From JBHHYS01 sp046757645 (GTDB lineage Bacteria; Acidobacteriota; Terriglobia; Acidiferrales; 2-02-FULL-67-57): a DNA stretch of 20,570 nt. Positions 1 through 7,492 of this stretch are shown piece after piece (the stretch's first letter is position 1; the number at the start of each line of letters is the position of its first letter). The stretch is from NCBI GenBank assembly GCA_046757645.1, contig JBHHYS010000044.1, forward strand, positions 1 to 20,570. Reading direction: 5' to 3'. Made by a program: the position numbers and the translations under genes. The notes beneath the pieces are model-generated. The model was not told the DNA's origin, made no database searches, and saw nothing but the letters and a program-made list of their open reading frames with translations.

Positions 1-191
1 GCCGCCTGCTCTCCGCCCCCGCCATCCAGTTCAAGGGCAGCGGCTGGTACGTCACTGACTACGCCCGCAAGTCGGCCCCGGCGGAGAAGAGTGGGAGCCC
101 CGCCGAGGGCGAAACCCGCAGTGGCAAGGGGGACGCGAAGAAGGCAGAAAAAAAAGAGTCCCCCGCCTCGGGCTCAAAAAAGTCTGACTAA
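1..191 (+). CDS. FmdB-type zinc-ribbon protein, C-terminal fragment
   Basis: Only the tail of this gene lies in the window. The reading frame in phase with position 3 gives about 62 residues ending at the TAA at 189-191. The first part reads SAPAIQFKGSGWYVTDYARK, the conserved end of FmdB family putative regulatory proteins, small proteins with an N-terminal CxxC zinc ribbon. The ribbon itself would lie upstream of the window and is not seen. The rest is a low-complexity tail rich in Lys, Ser, Glu and Ala, which is common in this family and probably disordered. The function of the family is poorly defined; regulator labels come from fmdB of methylotrophs. The gene converges on galU across a 112-bp gap. 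Family assignment rests on one short motif. Confidence 0.75.
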   Translation, partial: RLLSAPAIQFKGSGWYVTDYARKSAPAEKSGSPAEGETRSGKGDAKKAEKKESPASGSKKSD

Positions 192-303
192 TCCCTCTCC
201 GCAACGAACCCAGGAAGGCATTTGAATCGCAGTCCGGAAGAGGTGCGGAGTTTACCCCGAGCGGAGTCGAGGGGCACCTGCCGGGCGGCGGCTCCTGGGC
301 GCG
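192..303. repeat. Convergent gap with a hairpin-forming dispersed repeat
   Basis: This gap lies between two convergent genes. It contains CCCCGAGCGGAGTCGAGGGG at 255-274, related in sequence to CCCCTCGACAAGCTCGGGGG at 18859-18878 in the opposite orientation. The repeat is enclosed by the complementary hexamers AGGTGC (241-246) and GCACCT (274-279), so the region could fold as a hairpin. No T-run follows on either strand, so a classical intrinsic terminator is not supported. Confidence 0.45.
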
Positions 304-1215
304 CTAGAGCTTGAGGGATTTCAGGTAGTCGCGGAAGGCGGGGCCGAGCTCGGGGTGTTTGAGAGCGTAGTGGACGGTGGCGCGCAGGAAGCCGGGCTTG
401 TTGCCGGCGTCGTTGTGGTGGCCGTCGAAGGCGAAGGCATAAACGGCCTTTTCGCGGGCGAAGCGCAGCAAGGCGTCGGTCAACTGGATTTCCCCGCCAC
501 GCCCGGGCGGGGTGGAGTCGATGACGGCGAAAATCTCCGGCTCCAGGATGTAGCGGCCGATGACCACGTAGGGCGAGGGGGCCTCGGCCTCTTTTGGCTT
601 TTCCACCAGTTCGGTGACGCGAAAGAGGCGATTCTTCCAGGGGGTGGGGCGGGCCCCGCCGGGGTCGGGAGCGGCGGGCTCGACGCCCATCACCCCGTAG
701 CGCTCGATGGCGGGGCCGTACACCTCCGCGGTGGCCACCACGCAACCGCCCCGGGCGGCGTGCACCTCCAGAAGCTGCCGGGTGCAGGGCACCGGGGCGT
801 CGATGATGTCGTCGGGCAGGATGACGGCGAAGGGCTCCGCGCCCACCAGGTCGCGGGCGCAGCCCACGGCGTGGCCCAGCCCCAGCGGTTTTTTCTGCCG
901 CACAGAGAAGACGTTGGCGAGTTGCCCCACGCGGCGCACCACTTCGGCTTCCTCTTTTTTGCCGCGCTTCTCCAGCAGCCGCACCAGGTTGGCATCGGAG
1001 TCGAAGTGGTCTTCGATGGCTTCTTTGCCCGGGCCGGTGACCAGGATGATGTCTTCGATGCCGCTGGCCACGGCCTCTTCGACCGCGTACTGGATGAGGG
1101 GTTTGTCCACCAGGGGCAGCATCTCCTTGGGTTGGGCTTTGGTGGCGGGCAGGAAGCGGGTGCCCAGCCCGGCCACCGGCAGCACCGCTTTGCGCACTGT
1201 GCGGGTTTCGCTCAT
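304..1215 (-). CDS. galU: UTP-glucose-1-phosphate uridylyltransferase
   Basis: This is a 303-residue cytoplasmic nucleotidyltransferase that makes UDP-glucose from UTP and glucose 1-phosphate, feeding polysaccharide, glycolipid and envelope synthesis. The N-terminus carries the nucleotide-binding signature GLGTRFLPATKAQPKEM (residues 16-32), with the usual Arg20 and Lys30. VTGPGKEAIEDHF, AVILPDDI and GRYILEPEIF further on are typical of bacterial GalU. Length matches the family, roughly 290-300. The frame stays open upstream to 1395, but the extra 60 residues are Pro/Arg/Gly-rich and fall inside the preceding gene. The ATG at 1213-1215 overlaps the stop of the eIF2B-like gene as ATGA. No good ribosome-binding site precedes it, so expression probably depends on translational coupling. 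Confidence 0.95.
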   Translation of the reverse strand: MSETRTVRKAVLPVAGLGTRFLPATKAQPKEMLPLVDKPLIQYAVEEAVASGIEDIILVTGPGKEAIEDHFDSDANLVRLLEKRGKKEEAEVVRRVGQLANVFSVRQKKPLGLGHAVGCARDLVGAEPFAVILPDDIIDAPVPCTRQLLEVHAARGGCVVATAEVYGPAIERYGVMGVEPAAPDPGGARPTPWKNRLFRVTELVEKPKEAEAPSPYVVIGRYILEPEIFAVIDSTPPGRGGEIQLTDALLRFAREKAVYAFAFDGHHNDAGNKPGFLRATVHYALKHPELGPAFRDYLKSLKL

Positions 1216-2159
1216 CGCAGAGCGCCCGGGCGGGCTTCCGTCCAGCGCCGGGCCACCTCCTGGTGTTCGACCCAGGCGCGCACACGCGCCGGGGGCATCA
1301 CCCCGCGCTCGCTGAGCAACGTCACGTGGCGTTGCAAGGGCATGATTTCGAAGTAGTGGTTGAGCACGGTAACGGTCGGCGGGGCCTGGCGCCACACCTC
1401 CTCCGCCGGCTTTTCTTCGATGCGCTGAAAGGGAGCGAGCGCCGGGGGGAGGAACTTGGCGGTGTCGGCGAGCACAAAGAGGTGCTTTCCCACCCCGCGG
1501 GACTTCTCCTGCAGCAGGCGGGTGCCCAGCTTGTTGACGTAGGCGCCTTCAAAAACCGTGTCGGCCCCCACCGCCAGCACATGGGCGCTGGCCACGTAGT
1601 CCTGCAGGGCGGCGTCAATCACCAGCGTCACCCGGATCCCCAGCGCCGCCAAGCGCTCGGCCAGGGCGCGGCCCTCGTAGAGCGGCCGGGCTTCGGAGAG
1701 GATGACGTGGTCGAGGCGGTGGGTGCTGCTTTTGGCGGCAGCGGTGAGTGCGGCCAGAACCGTAGAGCTGTAGGAGTAGGTGAGCACGGTAGCATGGCGG
1801 GGCAGCCGGGAAACGAACAGCTGAGCGATTTTGGCCGCCGCCTGCTGGCGTTGGCGGCGAAATTTTTCCACCGAACTCCGCAGGCTGCGCAGGGAGTCGG
1901 TGCCTTGCTCGGCGGCAAGCTGGATGCGGTTGGCGAGGTTGAGCAAGGGCGCCATCGAAGGCTGCACGGTGAGCGTGGCTTCGGCCAGCTCACTCAGCGC
2001 GTAGGGCAGGCGGGGGTCGCTCCCGACGATTCGGGACTCCTGGCGGCAGAACTCCTCCAGCAGGGCGGCGGCCCGGTCGGCGATCTCCGCCGCACCCGAG
2101 CGGTGGTCGCTGGCCAGGGCCCGCAGGCCAGCCAAAGTTTTTCTGAGCGCATCCGCCAT
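1212..2159 (-). CDS. eIF2B alpha/beta/delta-like protein (sugar-phosphate isomerase fold)
   Basis: This 315-residue protein belongs to the family that includes eukaryotic eIF2B alpha/beta/delta, archaeal ribose-1,5-bisphosphate isomerase and MtnA. The N-terminal half is helical. The C-terminal Rossmann-like half shows HATVLTYSYSS (about 123-132), SEARPLYEGRALA with the family Arg-Pro and Glu-Gly (about 155-167), and GADTVFEGAYVNKLGT (about 198-213), which keeps the Asp used by the isomerases. The catalytic Cys normally found after ILTH is replaced: VLT is followed by YSYS, closer to eIF2B alpha. It may therefore be a regulator or bind a sugar phosphate or nucleotide rather than isomerise. The start at 2159 gives MADALRK behind GAGG; an in-frame ATG at 2168 is possible. 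It overlaps galU by 4 bp. Family is clear, substrate unknown. Confidence 0.85.
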   Translation of the reverse strand: MADALRKTLAGLRALASDHRSGAAEIADRAAALLEEFCRQESRIVGSDPRLPYALSELAEATLTVQPSMAPLLNLANRIQLAAEQGTDSLRSLRSSVEKFRRQRQQAAAKIAQLFVSRLPRHATVLTYSYSSTVLAALTAAAKSSTHRLDHVILSEARPLYEGRALAERLAALGIRVTLVIDAALQDYVASAHVLAVGADTVFEGAYVNKLGTRLLQEKSRGVGKHLFVLADTAKFLPPALAPFQRIEEKPAEEVWRQAPPTVTVLNHYFEIMPLQRHVTLLSERGVMPPARVRAWVEHQEVARRWTEARPGALR

Positions 2160-2166
2160 CGGCCTC

Positions 2167-2172
2167 ATTCTA
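2167..2172 (-). promoter_or_regulatory. Possible -10 element just upstream of the eIF2B-like/galU pair
   Basis: On the minus strand TAGAAT occupies 2172-2167 and overlaps the upstream candidate ATG at 2168. If it is used as a -10, transcription would start close to the ATG at 2159, giving a nearly leaderless message. No convincing -35 lies 16-18 bp upstream. A TTGACT lies much too far away, about 34 bp. Confidence 0.3.
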
Positions 2173-2413
2173 GCAGAGGCGCGCGGTTCTGGGGGCGACG
2201 CCCGGAGTCAAGGTGGGCGGAGGCACGAGCCGTGCCCCATGACCTGCAAGTCTGCGCGACTCTGTGCCCCCGAGCCCCGACAAAGTCGGGGTCGAAAGGT
2301 CGTGGGGTCTGCTTTTCAACCAGCAGATTCCTCGGAATGACAGCCTGGTGTGATGGCAGGGAGCCAAGGGAGGGTGACGGCCGGTGTGCTAAGATGGCCG
2401 GTGGGGCCGGGTG
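2173..2413. repeat. Divergent gap filled with short palindromes
   Basis: This gap separates the divergent eIF2B-like/galU and tsaD transcripts. It contains GGCACG-AGC-CGTGCC (2222-2236), a perfect CCCCGACAAAGTCGGGG palindrome (2275-2291) and a degenerate copy of a dispersed unit, CAGATTCCTCGGAATGACA, near 2322-2342. The palindrome recurs at 14764-14780 and 18761-18777. No convincing promoter for tsaD was found apart from a weak TAAGAT at 2390-2395 without a good -35. Confidence 0.5.
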
Positions 2414-3535
2414 ATGGTACGGATTCTGGGAATTGAATCGAGCTGCGATGAGACCGCCGCCGCGGTGGTCGCCGACGGAGCGCGCATCCTCTCGAACGTG
2501 GTCAGCTCGCAAGTGCCGCTGCACGCCAAGTATGGCGGGGTGGTGCCGGAGTTGGCCTCGCGGGCGCACCTGGAGACGATCGTGCCGGTGGTGCGGGAGG
2601 CGTGCGCGCAGGCGCGCCTGGCCTACGCCGAGCTCGACGCCATCGCCGTCACCCAAGGGCCGGGGCTGATCGGGTCGTTGCTGGTGGGCCTGACCTACGC
2701 CAAAGCGATGGCCTGGTCGCTGGGGAAGCCACTGATGGGGGTGAACCACCTCGAAGGCCACATCCACGCGGTGCTGCTGGAAGAGAAGCAGAAAGGGACC
2801 GCGGGGGCGATTGAGTTTCCGGTGGTGACGCTGGTGGTCTCGGGCGGCCACACCGCGCTCTACCTGGTCCGCCGCCAGCGGCTGGAAACCGCCCGCGAGG
2901 CTTCTGGCTACCACTACCAGTTGCTCGGGCAAACCCTGGACGACGCCGCCGGGGAAGCCTATGACAAGGTGGCGAAGCTCTTGGGGCTGGGCTATCCCGG
3001 CGGGCCGGTGATTGACCACCTGGCAAAGCGCGGCAACCCGGAGGCGATCCTCTTCACCAAGCCCTTCATCAAGCGCGGGCGTCCTTACGACTTCAGCTTC
3101 AGCGGCATCAAGACCGCGGTGGTGCGCCGGGTGGAGAAGAACGGGTTGCGGGCGGAAATTGAAGAGCGCCGGGCGGCTCGCAGCGCCCGTCCCGAGACGC
3201 CCTGGGAGACGCTGTGCAGCCAGCAGACGCTTGACCTGCTGGCCAGCTTCCAGCGCGCCGTGGTGGAGGATTTGACCGAGCGCACCCTGGCGGCGGCCGA
3301 CGACTTTGCCGCCAGCGGGGTCTTGGTCTCCGGGGGCGTGGCGGCGAACTCAGTGCTGCGGAAAATTTTTGCGGAAGAGGGCGCTATCCGCGGGGTGCCG
3401 GTCTTTTTCCCCTCCGTTGCCCTGTCCACCGACAACGCCGCTATGATCGCCGCCGCTGCCTATCCGAAGTTTCAGGCGGGCGAGTTCGCCGACCTGGAAC
3501 TGAACGCCGACGCCTCGCTCAAGCTCGGCACCTAG
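2414..3535 (+). CDS. tsaD: tRNA N6-adenosine threonylcarbamoyltransferase TsaD
   Basis: This is the essential cytoplasmic enzyme that, with TsaB and TsaE, transfers the threonylcarbamoyl group to A37 of ANN-decoding tRNAs. The N-terminus MVRILGIESSCDETAAAVV is the family hallmark. The metal-binding motif NHLEGHIHA places the two ligand histidines at 112 and 116, and the third ligand Asp lies in STDNAAMIAAA (Asp 340). VVSGGHTALY and FSFSGIKTAVVR are also typical. The 373-residue length is a little above the usual 330-350 because of an insertion around ERRAARSARPETPWETLC. GTG at 2411 immediately precedes the ATG at 2414, so the start is uncertain by one codon. It appears to stand alone, 217 bp before the next gene. 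Confidence 0.97.
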   Translation: MVRILGIESSCDETAAAVVADGARILSNVVSSQVPLHAKYGGVVPELASRAHLETIVPVVREACAQARLAYAELDAIAVTQGPGLIGSLLVGLTYAKAMAWSLGKPLMGVNHLEGHIHAVLLEEKQKGTAGAIEFPVVTLVVSGGHTALYLVRRQRLETAREASGYHYQLLGQTLDDAAGEAYDKVAKLLGLGYPGGPVIDHLAKRGNPEAILFTKPFIKRGRPYDFSFSGIKTAVVRRVEKNGLRAEIEERRAARSARPETPWETLCSQQTLDLLASFQRAVVEDLTERTLAAADDFAASGVLVSGGVAANSVLRKIFAEEGAIRGVPVFFPSVALSTDNAAMIAAAAYPKFQAGEFADLELNADASLKLGT

Positions 3536-3610
3536 ACGGCATTTTCGATTTCGCCGTTGCTTAGCCAAATATATTTTCTGTCCAGCACGTAGTCGGCTTG
3601 GCGAAAAAGC

Positions 3611-3679
3611 CGGCGAGGAATGCGACTTCCACGTTTACACCGGCTAGGCGGTCAGGCCGCCCGACCGCATTCCTCGCCG
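3611..3679. repeat. 14-bp inverted repeat forming a long hairpin
   Basis: CGGCGAGGAATGCG at 3611-3624 is perfectly complementary to 3666-3679. The 41-nt intervening segment contains a second small stem, GGCGG-TCAGG-CCGCC (3647-3661). The structure lies between tsaD and the metal permease, 75 bp before the latter's start. It does not end in a T-run, so it is not a standard terminator. It could be a structured leader, a protein-binding site or a dispersed repeat. No known nickel, cobalt or cobalamin riboswitch motif was recognised. Confidence 0.6.
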
Positions 3680-3720
3680 CTACCGCTCCTAGAAACGCTT
3701 TCCTTTCTCTTCGGTTCCAG

Positions 3721-3726
3721 TAGAAT
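3721..3726 (+). promoter_or_regulatory. Candidate -10 box upstream of the permease
   Basis: TAGAAT lies 27 bp before the GTG start of the permease. The region 17-18 bp upstream is pyrimidine-rich without a good TTGACA match, so this is only a weak promoter call. Confidence 0.3.
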
Positions 3727-3753
3727 GGCGCGGGGAGCGAGGCGGGGATAAAC

Positions 3754-4467
3754 GTGTTCACTCTGCTGGTGATGTTCGGAGTCGGGCTGCTGCACGGCCT
3801 GGGGCCCGACCACCTGGCAGCGATTGCGGCCCTGGTGGGCCAGGGAAGCGCGCGGCGCATCGAGCCTGGGGAACTCGCCCGGCTGGGCCTGCGCTTCGGT
3901 GTGGGCCACGTGACCGCGCTTGGGCTGCTGGCAGGAGCCTTCTGGGCATTGGGCCGCACCCTGCCGGACCAATGGCAGCGCGGCCTGGAGCAACTGGCCG
4001 GCGTGGTGCTGGTGTTTCTGGGCGGGTGGATTCTGGCGGAAGTGTTTCGGCGGCGCGTGATGGTGCACTCGCACCCGCATACGCATCAGCCCCGACTGGC
4101 TCGGGGCCAGCCCGGCAGCCTCGAGCACGTGCACGTGCACATCCACCTCGGTGGGCGGGCGCACGGCGCGCACCGGCATCCTCACCTGGCGCTGCTGGTC
4201 GGCGGGCTGCTGGGGTTCAGCGGGGCGCGGGCGCTGCTGGTGGCCCTGCCGATCGTGGTCGCGGGTTCGGTCGAGGCGGCGGTGGGGCGCCTTGTGGCCT
4301 TCGGTGTCGGGATTGTAATTTCCATGGCGCTGGCGGGCTGGGTAGCGCAGGCGGCTTTCACCCGCCTGGCACGCACACCCGGCTATGCGCGTCTGCTGGT
4401 GGGCGCCACCGGCGGACTGAGTGCTGCCATCGGGTTCTACTGGCTGGCCCGCTTCGCCGCCGGCTAA
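3754..4467 (+). CDS. NiCoT/UreH-like nickel-cobalt permease with His-rich loop
   Basis: This is a 237-residue inner-membrane protein with about six hydrophobic segments. The first helix carries LLHGLGPDHLAAI, matching the HX4DH signature of nickel/cobalt transporters (His14, Asp19, His20). A second histidine motif, FGVGHVTALG, lies at about 48-57. A hydrophilic loop at about 101-144 holds twelve histidines, including HSHPHTH and HVHVHIH, and probably binds metal ions. Such loops occur in RcnA-like exporters and in UreH/HupE-like transporters, so direction of transport cannot be told. The GTG start is preceded by GAGGCGGGG at good spacing; no ATG fits. Its stop is 15 bp before hyuA, suggesting one transcript, which may mean the hydantoinase needs the metal. 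That link is inference. Confidence 0.82.
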   Translation: MFTLLVMFGVGLLHGLGPDHLAAIAALVGQGSARRIEPGELARLGLRFGVGHVTALGLLAGAFWALGRTLPDQWQRGLEQLAGVVLVFLGGWILAEVFRRRVMVHSHPHTHQPRLARGQPGSLEHVHVHIHLGGRAHGAHRHPHLALLVGGLLGFSGARALLVALPIVVAGSVEAAVGRLVAFGVGIVISMALAGWVAQAAFTRLARTPGYARLLVGATGGLSAAIGFYWLARFAAG

Positions 4468-4482
4468 CGCCGCCTCCCTTCC

Positions 4483-6540
4483 ATGCGCATTGCGATTGAT
4501 ACCGGGGGCACCTTCACCGATTGCATCTTCCTGCACGAAGGGCGCCTGGAAATCCTGAAAGTCTTTTCAACCCCGGAGAATCCCGCGCGGGCCATCGCCC
4601 AGGCGGTGGACGCCGTGCGGGTGCGGCCCGAGGGTGGCGAAGCGGCTCTGGAGTTGCTGCACGGGACCACGGTGGGCACGAACGCCCTGCTCGAGCGGCG
4701 CGGCGGGCGCATCTTGCTGGTGAGCACGGAAGAGTTTGAAGACCTGCTGGTCATCGGGCGGCAGGCGCGCCCCCGGCTCTACGACTTTTTGGTGATGCGA
4801 CCCCCGCCGCTGGTGGCGTCGGCGAGGCGCCTGGGCCTCCGGGAGCGGGTAGGGGCCGACGGGCGGGTGCTGGGGCCGCTGCGGGAGGCGGCGCTCAAGC
4901 GGTTGGGCCGGGCGGTGGCGCGGCAGCGCCCGGAGGCGGTCGCGGTCTCCCTGCTGTTTTCCTTTGCCCACCCGGAACACGAGCGGCGGGTGGCGCGGGC
5001 CTTGCGCGGCTTGGGAGTGCCGGTGAGCGTTTCCCACCAGATTCTGCCGGAGTTTCGCGAGTACGAGCGGACGGCTACGGTGGCCGCGAACGCCTATTTG
5101 GTGCCGCTGATGGGGCGCTACCTGAACGAAGTAGAGCGGGTGGTTCACCCTTTGAAGCGCGGAGCGCGAAGGCGGGTCGGCGATGCGGGCAGAGTTCAAG
5201 TCATGCAATCCAGCGGCGGAACGGTTTGCGCCCGGGTGGCGGCAACGCAGCCGGTGCGCACGCTGCTTTCCGGGCCGGCGGGCGGTGTCGTCGGGGCGCG
5301 CACGGTGGCGCAGCGGGCGGGCTTCGAGCGGGTGATCAGCTTCGACATGGGGGGAACCTCGACGGACGTGGCTCTGCTCGAAGGCGAGCTGGCCACCACC
5401 CGGGAGGGCAGCGTGGGCGGGGTGCCGATTGCGGTGCCGATGCTCGACATCCACACCGCGGGGGCGGGCGGCGGCTCGATTGCCTGGTTCGACCCCGGTG
5501 GGGCGCTGCGGGTAGGGCCGCAGTCGGCGGGCGCCGACCCGGGGCCGATCTGTTACGGGAAAGGGCGCCAGCCCACGGTCACCGACGCTCACCTGATTTT
5601 AGGGCGGCTCGACCCGGAGCGTTTTCTTGGGGGTGAGTGGCGCTTGGACGCCGAGCGGGCCCGGCGCTATATGCAGAAGTTCTTGGCGCGGGGCCGCGGG
5701 CTCAAAAGCGTGGAGGAATTGGCGGCGGGCATTGTGGCGGTGGCGAATGCCACCATGGAGCGCGCCATCCGGGTCATCTCGGTGGAGCGCGGCCACGACC
5801 CGCGGGAGTTCGTCTTGGTGGCGTTTGGGGGGGCGGGCGGACTGCACGCCTGCGCGCTGGCGGAGGCGTTAGGGATTCCACGGGTGCTGGTGCCGAAATT
5901 TGCCGGGGCGCTCTCCGCCCTGGGAATCCTGTGGTCGGATGGGGTCAAGGACTACTCCCGCACCGTGCTTTTCCCGGTGGCCGGGGAGGGGGAGGGTCGG
6001 TGGGTCGCGGAGAAGTTGGAGGGGGAGTTCCGGGCGCAGGAGCGAATGGCGCGCGCAGCGTTGCAGCGAGAAGGGTTTCCGCCCCCGGCGCAACGCCTGG
6101 AACGCCAACTTGACCTCCGCTATCGCGGCCAAGCCTATGAGCTCACCCTGCCCTGCGGGCCCGAATCGGGCGGGCGCGACTTTGTGCGTGCCTTCCACCG
6201 CGCCCACGCCCGTCGCTACGGCTACGCCGACCCGGCGCGGGCGATTGAAGTCGTCAACGTGCGCCTGCGCGCCGTGGGCCTGCGGCCGAAGCCTACGCTA
6301 CCGCGACGGGCGTTGTCGGGTGCGCGGCCGCCCGTAGTCGCCGGGTGGAAGCGTGCCCGGGTGTATTTCGCCGGACGGCGCCTCGAGACGAACTTCTACA
6401 TACGGGAGCGGCTGCGCCCGGGCAACCGCATTGCCGGCCCGGCGGTGATCGCCGAGTACAGCGCCACCACGGTGCTGCCCCCGGGCTGGCGGGCCGGGGT
6501 GGATGCTTACGAGAATCTGCTCCTGGAGCGACGAAGATGA
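4483..6540 (+). CDS. hyuA: Hydantoinase/oxoprolinase subunit A (HyuA)
   Basis: This 685-residue cytoplasmic subunit belongs to the N-methylhydantoinase A, 5-oxoprolinase and acetone carboxylase beta family, which uses ATP to activate a cyclic amide or ketone. MRIAIDTGGTFTD at the N-terminus (hydantoinase A N-terminal domain) and FDMGGTSTDVAL (Asp288) are the two phosphate-binding loops of the ASKHA-like ATPase. LLSGPAGGVVGA and HTAGAGGGSIAW are further signatures, and VAFGGAGGLHACALAEALG lies towards the C-terminus. Full length. The start is fixed by the conserved N-terminus although no Shine-Dalgarno is visible, so coupling to the permease 15 bp upstream is likely. It overlaps the next gene as ATGA. 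Substrate cannot be deduced: hydantoins, 5-oxoproline and acetophenone-type compounds are all handled in this family. Confidence 0.93.
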   Translation: MRIAIDTGGTFTDCIFLHEGRLEILKVFSTPENPARAIAQAVDAVRVRPEGGEAALELLHGTTVGTNALLERRGGRILLVSTEEFEDLLVIGRQARPRLYDFLVMRPPPLVASARRLGLRERVGADGRVLGPLREAALKRLGRAVARQRPEAVAVSLLFSFAHPEHERRVARALRGLGVPVSVSHQILPEFREYERTATVAANAYLVPLMGRYLNEVERVVHPLKRGARRRVGDAGRVQVMQSSGGTVCARVAATQPVRTLLSGPAGGVVGARTVAQRAGFERVISFDMGGTSTDVALLEGELATTREGSVGGVPIAVPMLDIHTAGAGGGSIAWFDPGGALRVGPQSAGADPGPICYGKGRQPTVTDAHLILGRLDPERFLGGEWRLDAERARRYMQKFLARGRGLKSVEELAAGIVAVANATMERAIRVISVERGHDPREFVLVAFGGAGGLHACALAEALGIPRVLVPKFAGALSALGILWSDGVKDYSRTVLFPVAGEGEGRWVAEKLEGEFRAQERMARAALQREGFPPPAQRLERQLDLRYRGQAYELTLPCGPESGGRDFVRAFHRAHARRYGYADPARAIEVVNVRLRAVGLRPKPTLPRRALSGARPPVVAGWKRARVYFAGRRLETNFYIRERLRPGNRIAGPAVIAEYSATTVLPPGWRAGVDAYENLLLERRR

Positions 6541-7445
6541 CAGACTTCGATGCCTACCTGATGGTGGACTGGAGCGCGAGCAACAAGCCGAACAAAAGGG
6601 AAGACAGCATCTGGTATTGCATGCTCATGCGTACAAGCAAGGGCTGTTCTCTCTGTCCACCTCAGAACCCTGCGACACGACAAGAGGCTTTCACTCGAAT
6701 CAGGAATCTCCTACTGGAAAACATCGAACGAAAGCTCTCGACGCTGGTGAGTTTTGATTTCCCCTACGGTTATCCTTCCGGTTTCGCATCTGCACTGCGG
6801 CTGAAGAGAAGCAAGCACCGACCCAAGTGGAGACAGGTTTGGAATACTATCTCTCAACTGGTAAAGGACTCCGAGGCCAACCGGAACAATCGCTTTGAAG
6901 TGGGCGAGCAACTGAACAAGAAACTCTCGGGCGGACGTCATCCTTTTTGGGGACATCCGCAAGGAGTCAAGCTTCCGCTATTGTCGGCCTGCAAACCCGG
7001 TGAGCACTTGGCTATGCCGTTTTGTGAAAAACGCATTACCGAGCAACGTGTAACAAAAGCCCAGCCTGTTTGGAAGCTTGCTTATCCTGGAGCAGTCGGA
7101 AGTCAGGCGCTGATCGGCATCCCGTACGTTGCGAGATTGCGTGACGACCGTGCCTTGGCCAGGCATTCTAGGCTGTGGCCCTTCGAAACAGGTCTGCGAA
7201 AACTACCCTCTCGAGCCAAGAGAAAGTGGTTTGTCCTTCACGCTGAGATCTACCCCTCGATCATCAAGGTCACACCGGGAAAAGGGGAAGTCAAAGACGC
7301 CGCGCAAGTGCGTGCACTTGCGCGCCACTTCGCGCAGCTAGACAAGGAAGGAAGCTTGCAAGCATTCTTTGAAGGGCCAGGCGACCTTTCCCAGCAACAG
7401 CGACGGCTTGTTGAACGCGAGGAGGGATGGATTCTAGGGGTTTAG
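6537..7445 (+). CDS. DUF429-like protein of unknown function inside the hydantoinase operon
   Basis: This 302-residue soluble protein begins MTDFDAYLMVDWSASNKP at an ATG overlapping the hyuA stop (ATGA). I recognise the pattern VDWSA, VSFDFPYGYP, NRFEVGEQLN, HPFWGHP, GAVGSQALIG, LWPFETG, HAEIYPS, KDAAQV and a terminal EEGWILGV. It recurs in a bacterial family sometimes labelled cobalamin biosynthesis CbiG, a label I do not trust. The spaced acidic residues in VDWS, FDFP, EIYP and KDAAQV suggest an RNase H-like fold related to DUF429. No signal peptide or membrane segment is seen. Base composition is visibly lower in G+C than hyuA and hyuB, with A/T-ending codons common, which points to horizontal acquisition. 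Function is unknown. Confidence 0.8.
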   Translation: MTDFDAYLMVDWSASNKPNKREDSIWYCMLMRTSKGCSLCPPQNPATRQEAFTRIRNLLLENIERKLSTLVSFDFPYGYPSGFASALRLKRSKHRPKWRQVWNTISQLVKDSEANRNNRFEVGEQLNKKLSGGRHPFWGHPQGVKLPLLSACKPGEHLAMPFCEKRITEQRVTKAQPVWKLAYPGAVGSQALIGIPYVARLRDDRALARHSRLWPFETGLRKLPSRAKRKWFVLHAEIYPSIIKVTPGKGEVKDAAQVRALARHFAQLDKEGSLQAFFEGPGDLSQQQRRLVEREEGWILGV

Positions 7446-7492
7446 GAGCGAGTATTGTGCGTGTCGGACGGCGGCGACGGATGGCCTCCCTT

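Noticed and set aside
1216..1395. 60-residue N-terminal extension of GalU
   Set aside because: It is Pro/Arg/Gly-rich and lies within the upstream gene; the conserved GalU start is at 1215 with an ATGA overlap.
355..2414. Long plus-strand open frames opposite galU and the eIF2B-like gene
   Set aside because: High G+C keeps antisense frames open; these show no family motifs and conflict with well-supported genes.
3536..3753. Nickel-cobalt or cobalamin riboswitch before the permease
   Set aside because: Apart from the inverted repeat I saw no conserved riboswitch boxes; left as an unassigned structure.
6537..7445. Assignment of the unknown gene as cobalamin biosynthesis CbiG
   Set aside because: I recall this label on relatives, but none of the CbiG domain features are visible and no cobalamin genes are nearby.
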